Shown here piece by piece: positions 30,650-40,618 of a DNA stretch of 64,000 bases. The translations under genes were made by a program, and so were the position numbers. Each line of letters starts with the position of its first letter. Position 1 is the first letter of the stretch. Source of the stretch: Gammaproteobacteria bacterium (GTDB taxonomy: Bacteria > Pseudomonadota > Gammaproteobacteria > Pseudomonadales > Pseudohongiellaceae); contig JAUXNX010000005.1 of assembly GCA_030682575.1 (NCBI GenBank), positions 124,001-188,000 on the forward strand, given 5' to 3'. Under the pieces are notes generated by a model, which was not told the DNA's origin, ran no database searches, and saw nothing but the letters and a program-made list of their open reading frames with translations.

Positions 30650-30672
30650 GAAGCGCCCGATTCGGGCGCTTC
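30650..30672. other. Perfect palindrome upstream of pip
   Basis: An 11-base arm GAAGCGCCCGA and its complement meet around a single T. It lies just before the pip ribosome site and after typA on the same strand. No U-run follows in the direction of transcription, so it is either a non-canonical terminator of typA or a hairpin in the pip leader. Confidence 0.55.
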
Positions 30673-30718
30673 ACTCATGAGGGCAATCTTAGGATAGAAA
30701 GCTGATTATGGCGACTAC

Positions 30719-30747
30719 CTGTGGGAGCAACGCTCGCTCCTGCACAG
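30719..30747. repeat. REP-like palindrome downstream of typA
   Basis: CTGTGGGAGC, a short spacer, then GCTCCTGCACAG: an imperfect palindrome of the GGAGC...GCTCC type. It lies just past the typA stop and resembles Pseudomonas REP elements. Confidence 0.6.
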
Positions 30748-30753
30748 ACAGAC

Positions 30754-32574
30754 TTACCCGCGCGGGCTGCGACCAGCGCGCTTGCGCTCGCTCTCGGTCA
30801 GCAGCTTCTTGCGCAGACGAATGTGGTTCGGCGTGATCTCGACCAGTTCATCTTCTTCAATGAACTCCATGGCCTGTTCCAGAGTGTGTTTCACTGGCGT
30901 AGTCAGCACGATGTTTTCGTCCGTACCGGAGGCACGCACGTTGGTCAGCTGCTTGCCCTTGGTCGGGTTCACCACCAGATCGTTGTCGCGGCTGTGCAGC
31001 CCCACGATCATGCCTTCATACACTTCCACGTTCGGGTCCACGAACAGACGACCGCGCTCCTGCAGGAACCACAGGCCGTAGCCCAGTGTCTTGCCCTTGA
31101 CCATGGACACCAGCACGCCATTCTTGCGCTGCCCGATGTTGCCGGCCTTGATCGGACCGTAGTGGTCGAACACGTGGTTCATCATGCCGCTGCCGGAGGT
31201 CATGCTCAGAAACTGTGAACGGAAACCGATCAACCCGCGAGTGGGGACGATGTACTTCAGGCGCACACGACCTTTACCATCCAGAGTCATGTCCTGCAGG
31301 TCCGCCTTGCGCAGACCCAGCTCTTCCATGACTGAACCCTGGTGCTGCTCGTCGCAGTCGATCACCAGTGCTTCGTGCGGTTCCTGCATGACGCCGTCGA
31401 TTTCCTGCACGATTACTTCCGGGCGCGACACAGCCAGCTCGAATCCTTCGCGGCGCATGTTCTCGATCAGCACCGACAAATGCAATTCACCACGGCCAGA
31501 CACCTTGTATTTGTCCGGCGTCTCGCCCGGCTCGACGCGCAGAGCCACGTTGTAAATCAGTTCGCGTTCGAGGCGGTCACGCAGATTACGAGTGGTCACG
31601 AACTTGCCATCCTGACCAGCAAACGGTGAGTCGTTCACCTGGAAAGTCATGCTGATGGTGGGTTTGTCGACGGTCAACGGCGGCATGGCGACCACGTGAT
31701 CCGGATCGCACAACGTGTCGGAGATGTTCAACTTGTCGATACCGGTGATACAGACGATCTCGCCAGCCCGCGCTTCAGGTACATCGACGCGCTCCAGGCC
31801 CAGGTGACTCTTCACCTGCAGGATCTTGCCCTTGCGGGTGTTGCCTTCGCGGTCGATGATCACGACCTGCTGGTTGACCTTTGCGGTACCGCCGGTCACC
31901 CGTCCGATGCCGATAACGCCGACGTAGCTGCTGTAGTCCAAGGCACTGATCTGCATCTGGAAGGGCGCGTCAACGGCCACCGGGGGCGGCGGCACACGAT
32001 CGATCACGGTCTGGAACAGCGGGGTCATGTCGTCGGCCATCTGATCCAGTTCAAGGCCAGCAAAACCATTCAAGGCAGAGGCATACACCACCGGGAAGTC
32101 CAACTGCTCGTCAGTGGCACCAAGTCGGTCAAACAGGTCGAACACTTCATTCAATACCCAGTCCGGACGCGCGCCGTCACGGTCAACCTTGTTGATCACG
32201 ACGATCGGCTTGAGGCCCTGGTCGAAGGCCTTCTGGGTCACGAAACGGGTCTGTGGCATCGGGCCGTCGACTGCATCAACCAGCAGCAGCACGCTGTCCA
32301 CCATCGACATCACGCGTTCCACTTCGCCACCAAAGTCGGCGTGGCCGGGGGTGTCGACGATATTGATGTGGTAGCCCTGCCACATGATGGCGGTGTTCTT
32401 CGCCAGAATGGTGATTCCGCGCTCGCGCTCCTGATCGTTCGAGTCCATCACACGCTCGACGGCCTTGCCACGATCTTCCAGCGTGCCGGACTGTTGCAGC
32501 AGTTTGTCAACGAGGGTGGTCTTGCCATGGTCAACGTGGGCAATGATGGCGATGTTGCGAATTTTCTCGATCAC
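30754..32574 (-). CDS. typA: Translational GTPase TypA/BipA
   Basis: Ribosome-associated GTPase of 606 residues. GTPase motifs [15 protein letters not shown] (G1), RERGITI (G2 region), [18 protein letters not shown] (G3) and VVINKVDR (G4), then EF-G-like domains III and V and the TypA-specific C-terminus with [18 protein letters not shown] and [12 protein letters not shown] start at 32574, matching the family N-terminus (M)[16 protein letters not shown]. Confidence 0.98.
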   Translation of the reverse strand: MIEKIRNIAIIAHVDHGKTTLVDKLLQQSGTLEDRGKAVERVMDSNDQERERGITILAKNTAIMWQGYHINIVDTPGHADFGGEVERVMSMVDSVLLLVDAVDGPMPQTRFVTQKAFDQGLKPIVVINKVDRDGARPDWVLNEVFDLFDRLGATDEQLDFPVVYASALNGFAGLELDQMADDMTPLFQTVIDRVPPPPVAVDAPFQMQISALDYSSYVGVIGIGRVTGGTAKVNQQVVIIDREGNTRKGKILQVKSHLGLERVDVPEARAGEIVCITGIDKLNISDTLCDPDHVVAMPPLTVDKPTISMTFQVNDSPFAGQDGKFVTTRNLRDRLERELIYNVALRVEPGETPDKYKVSGRGELHLSVLIENMRREGFELAVSRPEVIVQEIDGVMQEPHEALVIDCDEQHQGSVMEELGLRKADLQDMTLDGKGRVRLKYIVPTRGLIGFRSQFLSMTSGSGMMNHVFDHYGPIKAGNIGQRKNGVLVSMVKGKTLGYGLWFLQERGRLFVDPNVEVYEGMIVGLHSRDNDLVVNPTKGKQLTNVRASGTDENIVLTTPVKHTLEQAMEFIEEDELVEITPNHIRLRKKLLTESERKRAGRSPRG

Positions 32575-32716
32575 GAGTGGTATACCTGTGGTTTGCTTGA
32601 ATTGAATTAAGGAACTGAATTAAAAGGGCTGCCGGGGCAAAAAGGGGCTGGAGTATACACTACGGCTGCAGGCCGTGCCTACAAATAGAATGTTACGGTT
32701 GCGGGGCATCTAACCA

Positions 32717-33400
32717 CTACTTGCCGCCGAGGAAGCGGTAGCCAACGCCGGGCTCCGTTTCAAGGTACCGCGGGGCTGCCGGATCATCGGCGAGTTTCGC
32801 ACGCAGTCGGGCAATCACTATCCGCAGATAGTGAGAGTCCTCCACATGGGTCTTGCCCCACACCTCCGTCAGCAACTGACGTTGGGTCACGATGCGCCCC
32901 CGGTAGGAAATCAGCAGGCGCAGCAACTCAAACTCCTTTCTCGACAAGCGCAGGGGCGCGCCCGCCAGCAGCACCTTGCGCTGCACGATGTCCACATGCA
33001 GGACACCGTCGTCGAAGACTTCAGGCAGTACGTCCATATCGCCCTGCTGACGCAGGAGTGAGCGTATCCGTGCCAGCAGTTCCTGGATGCCGAAGGGTTT
33101 GACGACGTAGTCATTGGCGCCCGCATCCAGAGCCCTGACCTTCTCCGATTCATGGTGACGCACCGAAAGGATGATAATCGGTCCGGTGTAGAATTCGCGC
33201 AGTTGCTCCAGCACTTTCTGTCCATCCTGATCCGGAAGGCCCAGATCCAGAATGATGAGACGTGGTGACTCCAGTACGGCTTTCTCCAGCCCCTGCTTTG
33301 CAGTCTCAGCCTCGATGACGTCATAGTGCTGGGCATTCAGGCCAATTCGCAGAAAGCGCCGGATCTGCGGTTCATCGTCAATCACCAGGATCGTGTTCAT
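32717..33400 (-). CDS. kdpE: KdpE-like OmpR-family response regulator
   Basis: 227-residue two-component regulator. Receiver domain with acidic pocket (IDDEPQ), phosphoacceptor Asp52 (LDLGLPDQDG) and Lys in VVKPFG; C-terminal winged helix (RLSRKEFELLRLLISYRGRI ... DSHYLRIVIARLRAKL). The DSHYLRI..ARLRAKLADDP wording is typical of KdpE. The start at 33400 gives MNTILVIDDEP. Just downstream of the KdpD-like kinase in a trkH operon; no kdpFABC is seen in the window, so the regulon may be Trk instead. Confidence 0.9.
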   Translation of the reverse strand: MNTILVIDDEPQIRRFLRIGLNAQHYDVIEAETAKQGLEKAVLESPRLIILDLGLPDQDGQKVLEQLREFYTGPIIILSVRHHESEKVRALDAGANDYVVKPFGIQELLARIRSLLRQQGDMDVLPEVFDDGVLHVDIVQRKVLLAGAPLRLSRKEFELLRLLISYRGRIVTQRQLLTEVWGKTHVEDSHYLRIVIARLRAKLADDPAAPRYLETEPGVGYRFLGGK

Positions 33401-33445
33401 CTCGCTCACCCTTCTCACTCCCGAATGGCCTTTTGGGAATTGCCT

Positions 33446-34537
33446 TCAGCCGACCTGGGAATTTTCGTTCTGGTCTGCCACTGGAATGCTTATGCGCACC
33501 AGGCAGCCGGTTCCATGCACAGCATCTGCGATTTCGACTGAACCACCATGTGCGCCGATCATACCCTTGCAGATTGCCAGTCCCAGTCCGCTGCCCGCCA
33601 CACGGCGATCACCCTTCTCAGCGGTATGGAACATGCGAAATACATTCTCCCTTTCAGACACTTCAATGCCGGGCCCTTCGTCGCTGATTTCCACCACCAG
33701 CACTCTGCCAGGCACAGTGCGTGACTCATGGCAACTCAAGCGCACCGTACTGCCAGCAGGAGAAAACTTCAGCGAGTTATGCAGGACATTGAAGATTGCC
33801 TGTTCGATAAGTGCCGGGTGCACGCGCAACAACGGCAGCGAAGGAGCCATGTTGACGTCAAGCTGATGATTTTCTGCCAATGGCCGGATCCGTTTCAAAG
33901 TCACGTTGATGATTTCTTCGATGCTGACCCAACTGCGCTCCAGCCGCAGATCACCTCGACCAAGACGCGTCATGTCCAGAAGGTTCTGGGTGTAATTGTT
34001 CAAGCGCTCTGCTTCGGAAAGTACCGACTCCAGAAGCTCTCTCTTCTGCTCCCTGCTCAGGGTGTCTCCCATCTCCATCAATGTTGTTGTGGCGCCAATC
34101 ATCGCCGTGAGCGGAGTGCGGAAATCGTGTGACACGGAAGAAAGCAATGAAGACCGTAGCAACTCCGTTTCTTTCTCCATACGCTCCTGTGCAAGATCAG
34201 TCAGCAGACGGGTACGGCGGGCCGCAAGCGGCCCGACCAGCAATGCAATCATCACCAGAAATCCCGCCGTCAACGCATCTTCACGCGAGCTTATCAAAAA
34301 AGTGCCACGCGGCTCCGTGAAGAAAAAATTGAACACAAGAAAACTGCTGAATGCACTCAGCAAGGCTGGACCAGTGGCAGTGTAGACAGAAGTAATGATG
34401 ACTGCGGCCATGTAGATCAATGCAAGATTGCTGGCGGGCAGTGCGTGCTGCAGAAACCAGTCAATAAGCGTTGCAACAAGCGTCAGCGATAACGCAAATG
34501 CGTATGGACGGAGTTTCTGTATTGCGTTGGCATTCAT
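33446..34537 (-). CDS. Short KdpD-like sensor histidine kinase
   Basis: 363 residues. Four transmembrane helices of the DUF4118/KdpD type fill residues ~10-105. A HisKA domain holds phospho-His137 (SSVSHDFRTPLTAMIGA), and a HATPase domain shows NVLHNSLKFSPAGS (N box), ISDEGPGI (G1) and GSGLGLAICKG (G2). The cytoplasmic KdpD sensor and universal-stress-like domains that normally form the first ~390 residues, and the GAF region, are absent, so it is less than half the usual length. It lies five bases after trkH. It probably senses potassium or membrane state through its TM part; the signal is not readable. Confidence 0.88.
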   Translation of the reverse strand: MNANAIQKLRPYAFALSLTLVATLIDWFLQHALPASNLALIYMAAVIITSVYTATGPALLSAFSSFLVFNFFFTEPRGTFLISSREDALTAGFLVMIALLVGPLAARRTRLLTDLAQERMEKETELLRSSLLSSVSHDFRTPLTAMIGATTTLMEMGDTLSREQKRELLESVLSEAERLNNYTQNLLDMTRLGRGDLRLERSWVSIEEIINVTLKRIRPLAENHQLDVNMAPSLPLLRVHPALIEQAIFNVLHNSLKFSPAGSTVRLSCHESRTVPGRVLVVEISDEGPGIEVSERENVFRMFHTAEKGDRRVAGSGLGLAICKGMIGAHGGSVEIADAVHGTGCLVRISIPVADQNENSQVG

Positions 34538-34542
34538 AGCAA

Positions 34543-35994
34543 TCAGCGCCGCCAGAAAGCAGGACTCAACAAAACTATAATGGTCAGGAATTCAAGTCGA
34601 CCCATGATCATCCCCAGACACAGAACCCATTTCGCCACCGCTGACAATGTTGAGAAATTTCCAGAAGGACCAACAATATCGCCGAGACCAGGCCCCACAT
34701 TCATCAGCGCCGTCGCAGAGGCCGTCAGACTCGTCACCAGATCCAACCCGGTGGCGGCCAGTATCAGCGTCAAGATCGTCAAGCTGAGCGCCATCACGAA
34801 CAGAAAGCCGACAAGTGAGGTGACAATGTCATCACTCACATTATTACCGTTGTAGCGCCTCGCCAGTGTAGCGCGCGGATGAATCGCCTTGGCGATCTGT
34901 TCCCTGATCACAGTGAAGCACAATTGCACCCGGAAAGTCTTTATACCGCCACTGGTCGATCCCGAACATCCCCCCAGGAAAGTCGCGAAGAAGAAGATTG
35001 CGATCACAAAGCTCCCCCACTGCATGTAATCAGCACTCGCGTAACCTGTGGTGGTAACTACCGAAACGATGTTGAAAGTTGCATGGGTCAGCGCCTGTGC
35101 GAAGGGCAGGTCCCGCTCCAGAATCACTGCACCCGTTATCACTACCGCGAGCGTCGCCAGGATTGCCAGCATGCCGCGCACTTGTGCGTCTGCAAACACC
35201 AACAGACTCCTGTGTCGCAGGAAGCGGATATACAGCACAAACGGGATGGCCCCCATGATCATGAACACAATGGCTATCCAATGCAGCGGGAGAGAGGTGA
35301 ACTGCGAGAAGGAGTTATCGGATGTCGAGTAACCGCCTGTGGATATGGTCGACATGGCATGATTCACTGCATTGAACCAGCCCATGCCAAAACCCCGGTA
35401 GCTCAACGCGCACAGCAGTGTCAGCACCATGTAGCTGTACACCATATGTTTGAGCAATTGCTGTGTTCGTGGAAGAGACTTGTCCGACCAGTCCGACGAC
35501 TCGGTGCGGAAGAGCTTCATGCCACCCACGCTCAGGAATGGCAGTACCGCAATCGCCATCCCGATGATCCCCATACCGCCGAACCACTGCAGCAGGGATC
35601 GCCACAGCAGAACGTCCGCAGTCATTGCGGCGAGTCCAACAAACACAGTGGAACCCGTGGTCGTCATGCCTGACACCGACTCGAATACCGCATCAGTGAA
35701 TGTCAACCCGTCGCCGTGAAGGATCAATGGCAAAGCGCCGAAGCAGGGCACGACCAGCCAGGCACTGGCTGTGATGAGAAACATCTGTCGGGGCTGCAGA
35801 TTGGAGGTTCGGTAATGGTTGCCGATAACAGCCAGCGTCGTCCCCACGGCACTGGTCACTGCGGCACTGGTGAAAAAAGCAGCATGATTGCCGGATTCGA
35901 GCACCATGGCGAGTGTCGCTGGTATCAACTGGAAGGCAGCGAGAGCGTTGAGCACCACCCCCAACACCAACAGGCTTGGACTGATGAGTTTCAT
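34543..35994 (-). CDS. trkH: Trk/Ktr-type potassium uptake protein TrkH
   Basis: Integral membrane potassium-translocating subunit. About ten hydrophobic helices in 483 residues with the four-fold pore loops: TDAVFESVSGMTTTGSTVF, NHAMSTISTGGYSTSDNS, FNIVSVVTTTGYASADY and SATALMNVGPGLG, and the FLGGCSGSTSGGIKTFR intramembrane segment. The TrkA partner is not in the window. First gene of the trkH-kinase-regulator operon. Confidence 0.95.
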   Translation of the reverse strand: MKLISPSLLVLGVVLNALAAFQLIPATLAMVLESGNHAAFFTSAAVTSAVGTTLAVIGNHYRTSNLQPRQMFLITASAWLVVPCFGALPLILHGDGLTFTDAVFESVSGMTTTGSTVFVGLAAMTADVLLWRSLLQWFGGMGIIGMAIAVLPFLSVGGMKLFRTESSDWSDKSLPRTQQLLKHMVYSYMVLTLLCALSYRGFGMGWFNAVNHAMSTISTGGYSTSDNSFSQFTSLPLHWIAIVFMIMGAIPFVLYIRFLRHRSLLVFADAQVRGMLAILATLAVVITGAVILERDLPFAQALTHATFNIVSVVTTTGYASADYMQWGSFVIAIFFFATFLGGCSGSTSGGIKTFRVQLCFTVIREQIAKAIHPRATLARRYNGNNVSDDIVTSLVGFLFVMALSLTILTLILAATGLDLVTSLTASATALMNVGPGLGDIVGPSGNFSTLSAVAKWVLCLGMIMGRLEFLTIIVLLSPAFWRR

Positions 35995-36198
35995 GCCTGC
36001 ATGGTAGGAGCTCGTCGCGTAAATTCTCCAGATTGCAAACGACAGGTTTGCGTAAAAATCACGTAAATAGCTTCACGACTGCGAAGCGGCGGTAATTGGT
36101 GGCATTTTGATCCGATTCCAGCGCCGAGCGTATATACCGATACGCCTGTATACTGCACGCCGATTACTCTGGCCTGTTGTTTATCTGAGGATTTGAAA
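35995..36198. promoter_or_regulatory. Divergent trkH / RND intergenic region
   Basis: About 200 bases between divergent trkH and the RND adaptor gene. It contains GTAGGAGCTCGTCGCG at 36004-36019, a possible degenerate REP unit. No confident promoter was identified. Confidence 0.35.
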
Positions 36199-37359
36199 TT
36201 GAAACGAATCATTCTGCCCGTCGCGATACTGGTCGGCGCATTCCTGGTATTCACGTTCCTGGTGCGCAATCCCGAGCGATTGGAAGCGGTAGCGCCCGAG
36301 CAGGCTCTGGCTACCGTTCGAGTTGCCACAGTGCAGCCGCAAAGCGTCACATTGACGGTGAGCTCACAGGGTAAAGTACAGGCAAGCCGTCGTGTCAGCC
36401 TTTCCGCAGCAGCAACCGGACCGGTGTCGTGGATATCACCCGCTCTTGTGGCCGGTGGATACTTCGCGGCAGACGATGTCATCCTGCGCCTGGATGCCAG
36501 CGATTACATGAATGCCGTTGCGCGCAGCCAGACCAGCCTGGAGCAGGCCGAGACAGAAGCAAGACATTCCGCCAGCGAACTGGAACGCTACAGGGAGCTG
36601 GCTGCCCGTCGTCTGATCAGCGATTCGCAGTTACAGGATTTGCAAAGGCAGGCAGACATCAGTGCCGGACGCGTCCGCGATGCACAGGCTGCTCTGTCAC
36701 AGTCGCAACTTGACATGCGCCGCAGTGAAATCCGCGCACCGTTCGCCAGCATTGTGGAGTCAACCAGCATCGAGCTTGGGCAACATGTGAACCGTGGCCA
36801 GGAGCTCGCTACCCTCCTGAGCGCAGACGATGTGGAAGTGCGCCTGCCCCTGGCACTGACCCAACTCGGCTATCTGGACATTCCCTTGGGATTCCGCGGC
36901 GAACTGCCTGCCGACATCGCTCCCGACGTCACTCTGCGGGGGATGTTCGGCGGACAAATGCACACCTGGATCGGACGTCTGGTCCGTACCGAAGCCGGAA
37001 TTGACACCACCAACAATGCCGTACAAGCCATAGTGCGCGTGGAGCAGTCGACAGCCCAGGGGGCCAACGGTGAGGAAGTCACCGCGATCCCCTTGCCCGT
37101 GGGACTCTACATCGAAGCCAGCATCAGCGGCAAAACTGTCAACAACATTTTTGCCCTCCCACGCGAGGTAATTCGCGGCAACAGCCAGGTGCTGGTAGTG
37201 GATGCCGAGAACAAGATGTACTTCCGCGACGTGGAGATCCTGCGCCTCGAGAATGAGCGCGTACTGATCCAATCCGGCCTGCGGGCGGGCGAGCGCATCT
37301 GCATGTCACCGATCCAGGCAGTGGTGAACGGCATGTCAGTGCAGGTCATTGAAGAATGA
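36199..37359 (+). CDS. RND efflux periplasmic adaptor (membrane fusion protein)
   Basis: 386 residues, HlyD/MFP family. N-terminal membrane anchor (KRIILPVAILVGAFLVFTFL). Barrel-sandwich half motif VSSQGKVQASRRVSLSAAAT, a coiled-coil hairpin (~115-185, SQLQDLQRQADISAGRVRDA), then RAPFASIVESTSIELGQHVN and a beta-barrel. TTG at 36199 is preferred over TTG 36193 because GAGG then lies eight bases upstream. Overlaps the pump gene by four bases. No outer-membrane factor gene is nearby. Confidence 0.92.
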   Translation: MKRIILPVAILVGAFLVFTFLVRNPERLEAVAPEQALATVRVATVQPQSVTLTVSSQGKVQASRRVSLSAAATGPVSWISPALVAGGYFAADDVILRLDASDYMNAVARSQTSLEQAETEARHSASELERYRELAARRLISDSQLQDLQRQADISAGRVRDAQAALSQSQLDMRRSEIRAPFASIVESTSIELGQHVNRGQELATLLSADDVEVRLPLALTQLGYLDIPLGFRGELPADIAPDVTLRGMFGGQMHTWIGRLVRTEAGIDTTNNAVQAIVRVEQSTAQGANGEEVTAIPLPVGLYIEASISGKTVNNIFALPREVIRGNSQVLVVDAENKMYFRDVEILRLENERVLIQSGLRAGERICMSPIQAVVNGMSVQVIEE

Positions 37360-40300
37360 AGACCGTTATCTACTGGTTCATCGACAATCCGATAGCCTCC
37401 AATCTGTTGATGATGGTTTTTATCGTCGCAGGCACAATCTCGTTCCTGAACCTGCGTCAGGAAGAATTTCCCAGCATCGAAACAGGCACCATCCAGATCA
37501 ACATCGCGTATCCCGGTGCTGCACCGGAGGAAGCAGAGAAGGCCGTGTGTCTGCCTCTGGAAGAAGCACTGGAGACCGTCGAGAACGTCGAGCGCATGAC
37601 CTCCACCGCACGCGAAGGCGCGTGCGCGGCAACTGTGGTGCTTGCCCCTGGCGCAGATCTGAATCGCATGCTCAACGATGTCAAGAGCGCAGTGGATGGC
37701 ATCATCGGCTTGCCAGCCGATATCGAAAGCCCCATCGTCGCATCATTCTCTCCTACCTCTACCGTGATGTCTCTGGCTGTCGCAGCAGATACAGATGCTG
37801 CAAGCCTGAAGGAAATCGCCGAGGAGATTCGCCTCGATCTGGTTGACCTGGATGGCATCTCGCGCGTCGAAGTGAACTACATCCGCCCTTACGAGATCGC
37901 CGTCGAAATTTCCGAGTTCACACTGCGCCAGTACAACCTGACATTGAATCAGGTTGCCACGGCCATCAACAACTCCGCGATGGATATGCCAGCTGGCACC
38001 CTGCGCACAACAGGCGGCGATATTCTGCTGCGCAGCATGGGCCGCATCTCCAGCGGCGCAGAGTATGAAAACATCATCGTGCGCTCATATCCGGACGGGT
38101 CGCAATTACGGCTGGGTGACATCGCTACAGTTATCGACGGTTTTGAAGAGGGTTACCTGACAGCACGCGTGGATGGCAAGAGTGCCGCCATCATTGAGAT
38201 CTATCGGGTTGGCGACGAAGACACAGTGGCATCTGCAAAACTGATCAAGGAATATGTAGAACAGAAGCGCCCCCGTCTGCCCGCGAGCATCGAACTTTCA
38301 ATTCTGACCGACGATGCCCGCGCTCTGCAGGAGCGCATCTCGACAGTGGCGAGCAATGCCTACTCTGGTTTCGCGCTGGTGTTGCTGGTATTGACCCTGT
38401 TTCTGCGCTTCAAACTTGCAGTCTGGGTTGCAGCGGGCATTCCAATCGCAATGCTCGGCGCGCTGACAATCTTCCCCTCTCTTGGGCTCACCATCAGCTC
38501 CCTGACGATCATGGGATTCATCCTGGTCATCGGCATCGTGGTTGACGATGCCATCGTGGTTGCGGAACGAATATTCGTTTATGAACAAAAGGGCATGTCC
38601 AGCCGCGATGCTGCAGGTGCGGGCACCATGAGTGTTGCAGTTCCCGTAGTCTTTGGCGTGTTCACTTCCATCGCTGCGTTCCTGCCATTGTTGCTGCTGG
38701 ATGGTCAGATGGGTTCGTTTTTCAACGTCATCGGCGCGGTCGTTGCACTTTGTCTGATTGGTAGCCTGATTGAATCACAGTTGATTCTTCCTGGGCACCT
38801 GGCGCATCGCCGTACCACAGGTTACTGGCTGGAGGGCACACCAATCGTCGAGAAATGGCTGCAACTGCAGAAGAAAATTGCCTCAGGCCTCGAGTACTTT
38901 GCCCACCATTATTACCAGCCAGCGCTACGCTCCTGTTTACACCACCGTTACGCAGCATGGGCAACTGCCACAGCAGTCATTTTGATTACTGTGGGGCTGC
39001 TGATGAGTGGACGTGTCGTGTTCCAGTTCTTCCCCGCTGTGGAAGGTGATCGCATCTACGCAACCGTGCAAATGCCGGAGGGTGTTGCAGTGGCCGTTAC
39101 CGAGCAGGCATTGCAGCGTATCGAGACCGCAGCAGCGGAACTTACACAGGAGCTTGAAGCGGAACTGGCAGATCGCATTGCACGGGGTATTGCCCCGGCA
39201 ACAGCCAGCAGTGTTGTGGACAAGACACTGACAACACTCGGCGCTCGAATCAATCGTGGTGGTCCTGGTGGCGGCAGTCGTGGCGCGGGTGGCAGTCACA
39301 TTGCCGAGGTGGTGTTGATACTGAACTCTTACGAGGCGCGTGGCCAGATCAGTGCAAACGAGGTACGTGACCGCTGGCGTGAAAAGGTTGGCTTCATTCC
39401 CGATGCATTGGAGCTCGGATTTGTGTCAGATTCGTTCTCTGCCGGACAGGCACTGAGTTTCCGACTTGAAGGGCGCAGTGAAGAGAATCTACGGTTGGCA
39501 ACTGCAGAGTTGCGTGAAGCACTGGCCCGCTATCCCGGCGTGTTTGATGTCAGCGATTCTTTCCGAGCAGGCAAGCAGGAAGTGCAGATCGAAATTCTTC
39601 GCGAAGGCGAACTTCTTGGCTTTACACTGGACGATATTTCCAGGCAAGTGCGGCAGGCTTTCTATGGTGCCGAGTCGCAGCGCATTCAGCGCGGCTCTGA
39701 TCAGATCAAGGTGATGGTTCGCTATCCCGAAAGCGAGAGAAGATCGCTTGGCAATCTTGAGGACATGCTGTTGCGCACGCCTGGTGGTGGTGAAGTGCCG
39801 CTCTCCAGCGTCGCGAAACTTTCACTGGGAAATGGATATTCCAGCATCAATCGTCAGGACGGCAGGCGCGTGATTACTGTGAATGCCGATATCAATCGCT
39901 CCGTCAGTACTCCGGAACAGGTCACGCGCGAAATCAGCACGGAGTTCAGGGAAAGATGGGAAACTGACTATCAGATATCCATGAGATTGAGCGGAGAAGG
40001 CGAACAGCGTAACGCTTCTCTCGCGGGACTGCTATCCAGTTATCCTCTGGCTCTGCTGATCATATTCGCGCTGCTGGCGATACCGCTGAAGTCCTATGCC
40101 CAGCCGCTGATCATCATGAGTGTCATCCCGTTTGGTGCGATCGGCGCCATCATCGGACACTTCATCATGAATACCGAACTGGTGTTCTTCTCGCTGATCG
40201 GTATCGTCGCGCTGGGTGGCGTGGTAGTGAACTCGAGCCTCGTGCTGGTGGACTACATCAATAGAGAAGTGACTGCGGGACATTCGCTGCACGATGCGGT

Positions 40301-40577
40301 CGCACAAGCAGGTGCTGCGCGATTCAGACCGATTTTTCTGACATCCGTGACTACTTTCATCGGCCTTGTGCCATTGATGGCAAACCCGACACCAGCAACA
40401 TTCTTCATAGTACCGATGGCAATCTCTCTCGGCTTTGGTGTGTTGTTTGCGACGCTCATCACGCTGTTTCTGGTACCGAGCCTTTATTTGATTCTCTACG
40501 ATTTCACGACGCATAGCGCTGAGGAAACGGCCCGCACTGATGCAGGAGCAAGTCTGCTTGCAAACGATGCCTTCTGA
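37356..40577 (+). CDS. RND-family efflux transporter (AcrB/HAE-type)
   Basis: 1,073-residue proton-driven inner-membrane pump. The N-terminus IDNPIASNLLMMVFIVAG and RQEEFPSIETGTIQINIAYP are typical, and the TM4 region GIVVDDAIVVAERIFVYE carries the conserved Asp pair. Two large periplasmic loops each follow a TM1-like helix, with twelve expected TM helices. There is a Gly/Arg-rich stretch in the second loop (NRGGPGGGSRGAGGSH). Substrate cannot be read from the sequence. The C-terminal end lies in a REP-like unit (LLAND codons near 40550-40570). Confidence 0.95.
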   Translation: MKTVIYWFIDNPIASNLLMMVFIVAGTISFLNLRQEEFPSIETGTIQINIAYPGAAPEEAEKAVCLPLEEALETVENVERMTSTAREGACAATVVLAPGADLNRMLNDVKSAVDGIIGLPADIESPIVASFSPTSTVMSLAVAADTDAASLKEIAEEIRLDLVDLDGISRVEVNYIRPYEIAVEISEFTLRQYNLTLNQVATAINNSAMDMPAGTLRTTGGDILLRSMGRISSGAEYENIIVRSYPDGSQLRLGDIATVIDGFEEGYLTARVDGKSAAIIEIYRVGDEDTVASAKLIKEYVEQKRPRLPASIELSILTDDARALQERISTVASNAYSGFALVLLVLTLFLRFKLAVWVAAGIPIAMLGALTIFPSLGLTISSLTIMGFILVIGIVVDDAIVVAERIFVYEQKGMSSRDAAGAGTMSVAVPVVFGVFTSIAAFLPLLLLDGQMGSFFNVIGAVVALCLIGSLIESQLILPGHLAHRRTTGYWLEGTPIVEKWLQLQKKIASGLEYFAHHYYQPALRSCLHHRYAAWATATAVILITVGLLMSGRVVFQFFPAVEGDRIYATVQMPEGVAVAVTEQALQRIETAAAELTQELEAELADRIARGIAPATASSVVDKTLTTLGARINRGGPGGGSRGAGGSHIAEVVLILNSYEARGQISANEVRDRWREKVGFIPDALELGFVSDSFSAGQALSFRLEGRSEENLRLATAELREALARYPGVFDVSDSFRAGKQEVQIEILREGELLGFTLDDISRQVRQAFYGAESQRIQRGSDQIKVMVRYPESERRSLGNLEDMLLRTPGGGEVPLSSVAKLSLGNGYSSINRQDGRRVITVNADINRSVSTPEQVTREISTEFRERWETDYQISMRLSGEGEQRNASLAGLLSSYPLALLIIFALLAIPLKSYAQPLIIMSVIPFGAIGAIIGHFIMNTELVFFSLIGIVALGGVVVNSSLVLVDYINREVTAGHSLHDAVAQAGAARFRPIFLTSVTTFIGLVPLMANPTPATFFIVPMAISLGFGVLFATLITLFLVPSLYLILYDFTTHSAEETARTDAGASLLANDAF

Positions 40578-40607
40578 TCCTGGAGCAATCATGCGAGCGA
40601 CTACAGG
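40541..40607. repeat. Pair of REP-like units at the 3' end of the RND gene
   Basis: GCAGGAGCAAGTCTGCTTGC (from 40542) overlaps the last codons of the pump gene; TCCTGGAGCAATC...GCGAGCGACTACAGG (40578-40607) follows the stop. Both resemble GGAGCGAGCTTGCTCGC-type REP units, arranged between two convergent genes. Confidence 0.5.
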
Positions 40608-40618
40608 CAGCAGAATCT

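Noticed and set aside
30631-30678. N-terminal extension of pip (starting MSEAPESGAS)
   Set aside because: It runs through a palindrome and lacks a ribosome site, while GAGGAG precedes the ATG at 30630.
31696-32610. 304-residue frame antisense to typA
   Set aside because: Shadow of a conserved GTPase gene, rich in His and Val with no motif.
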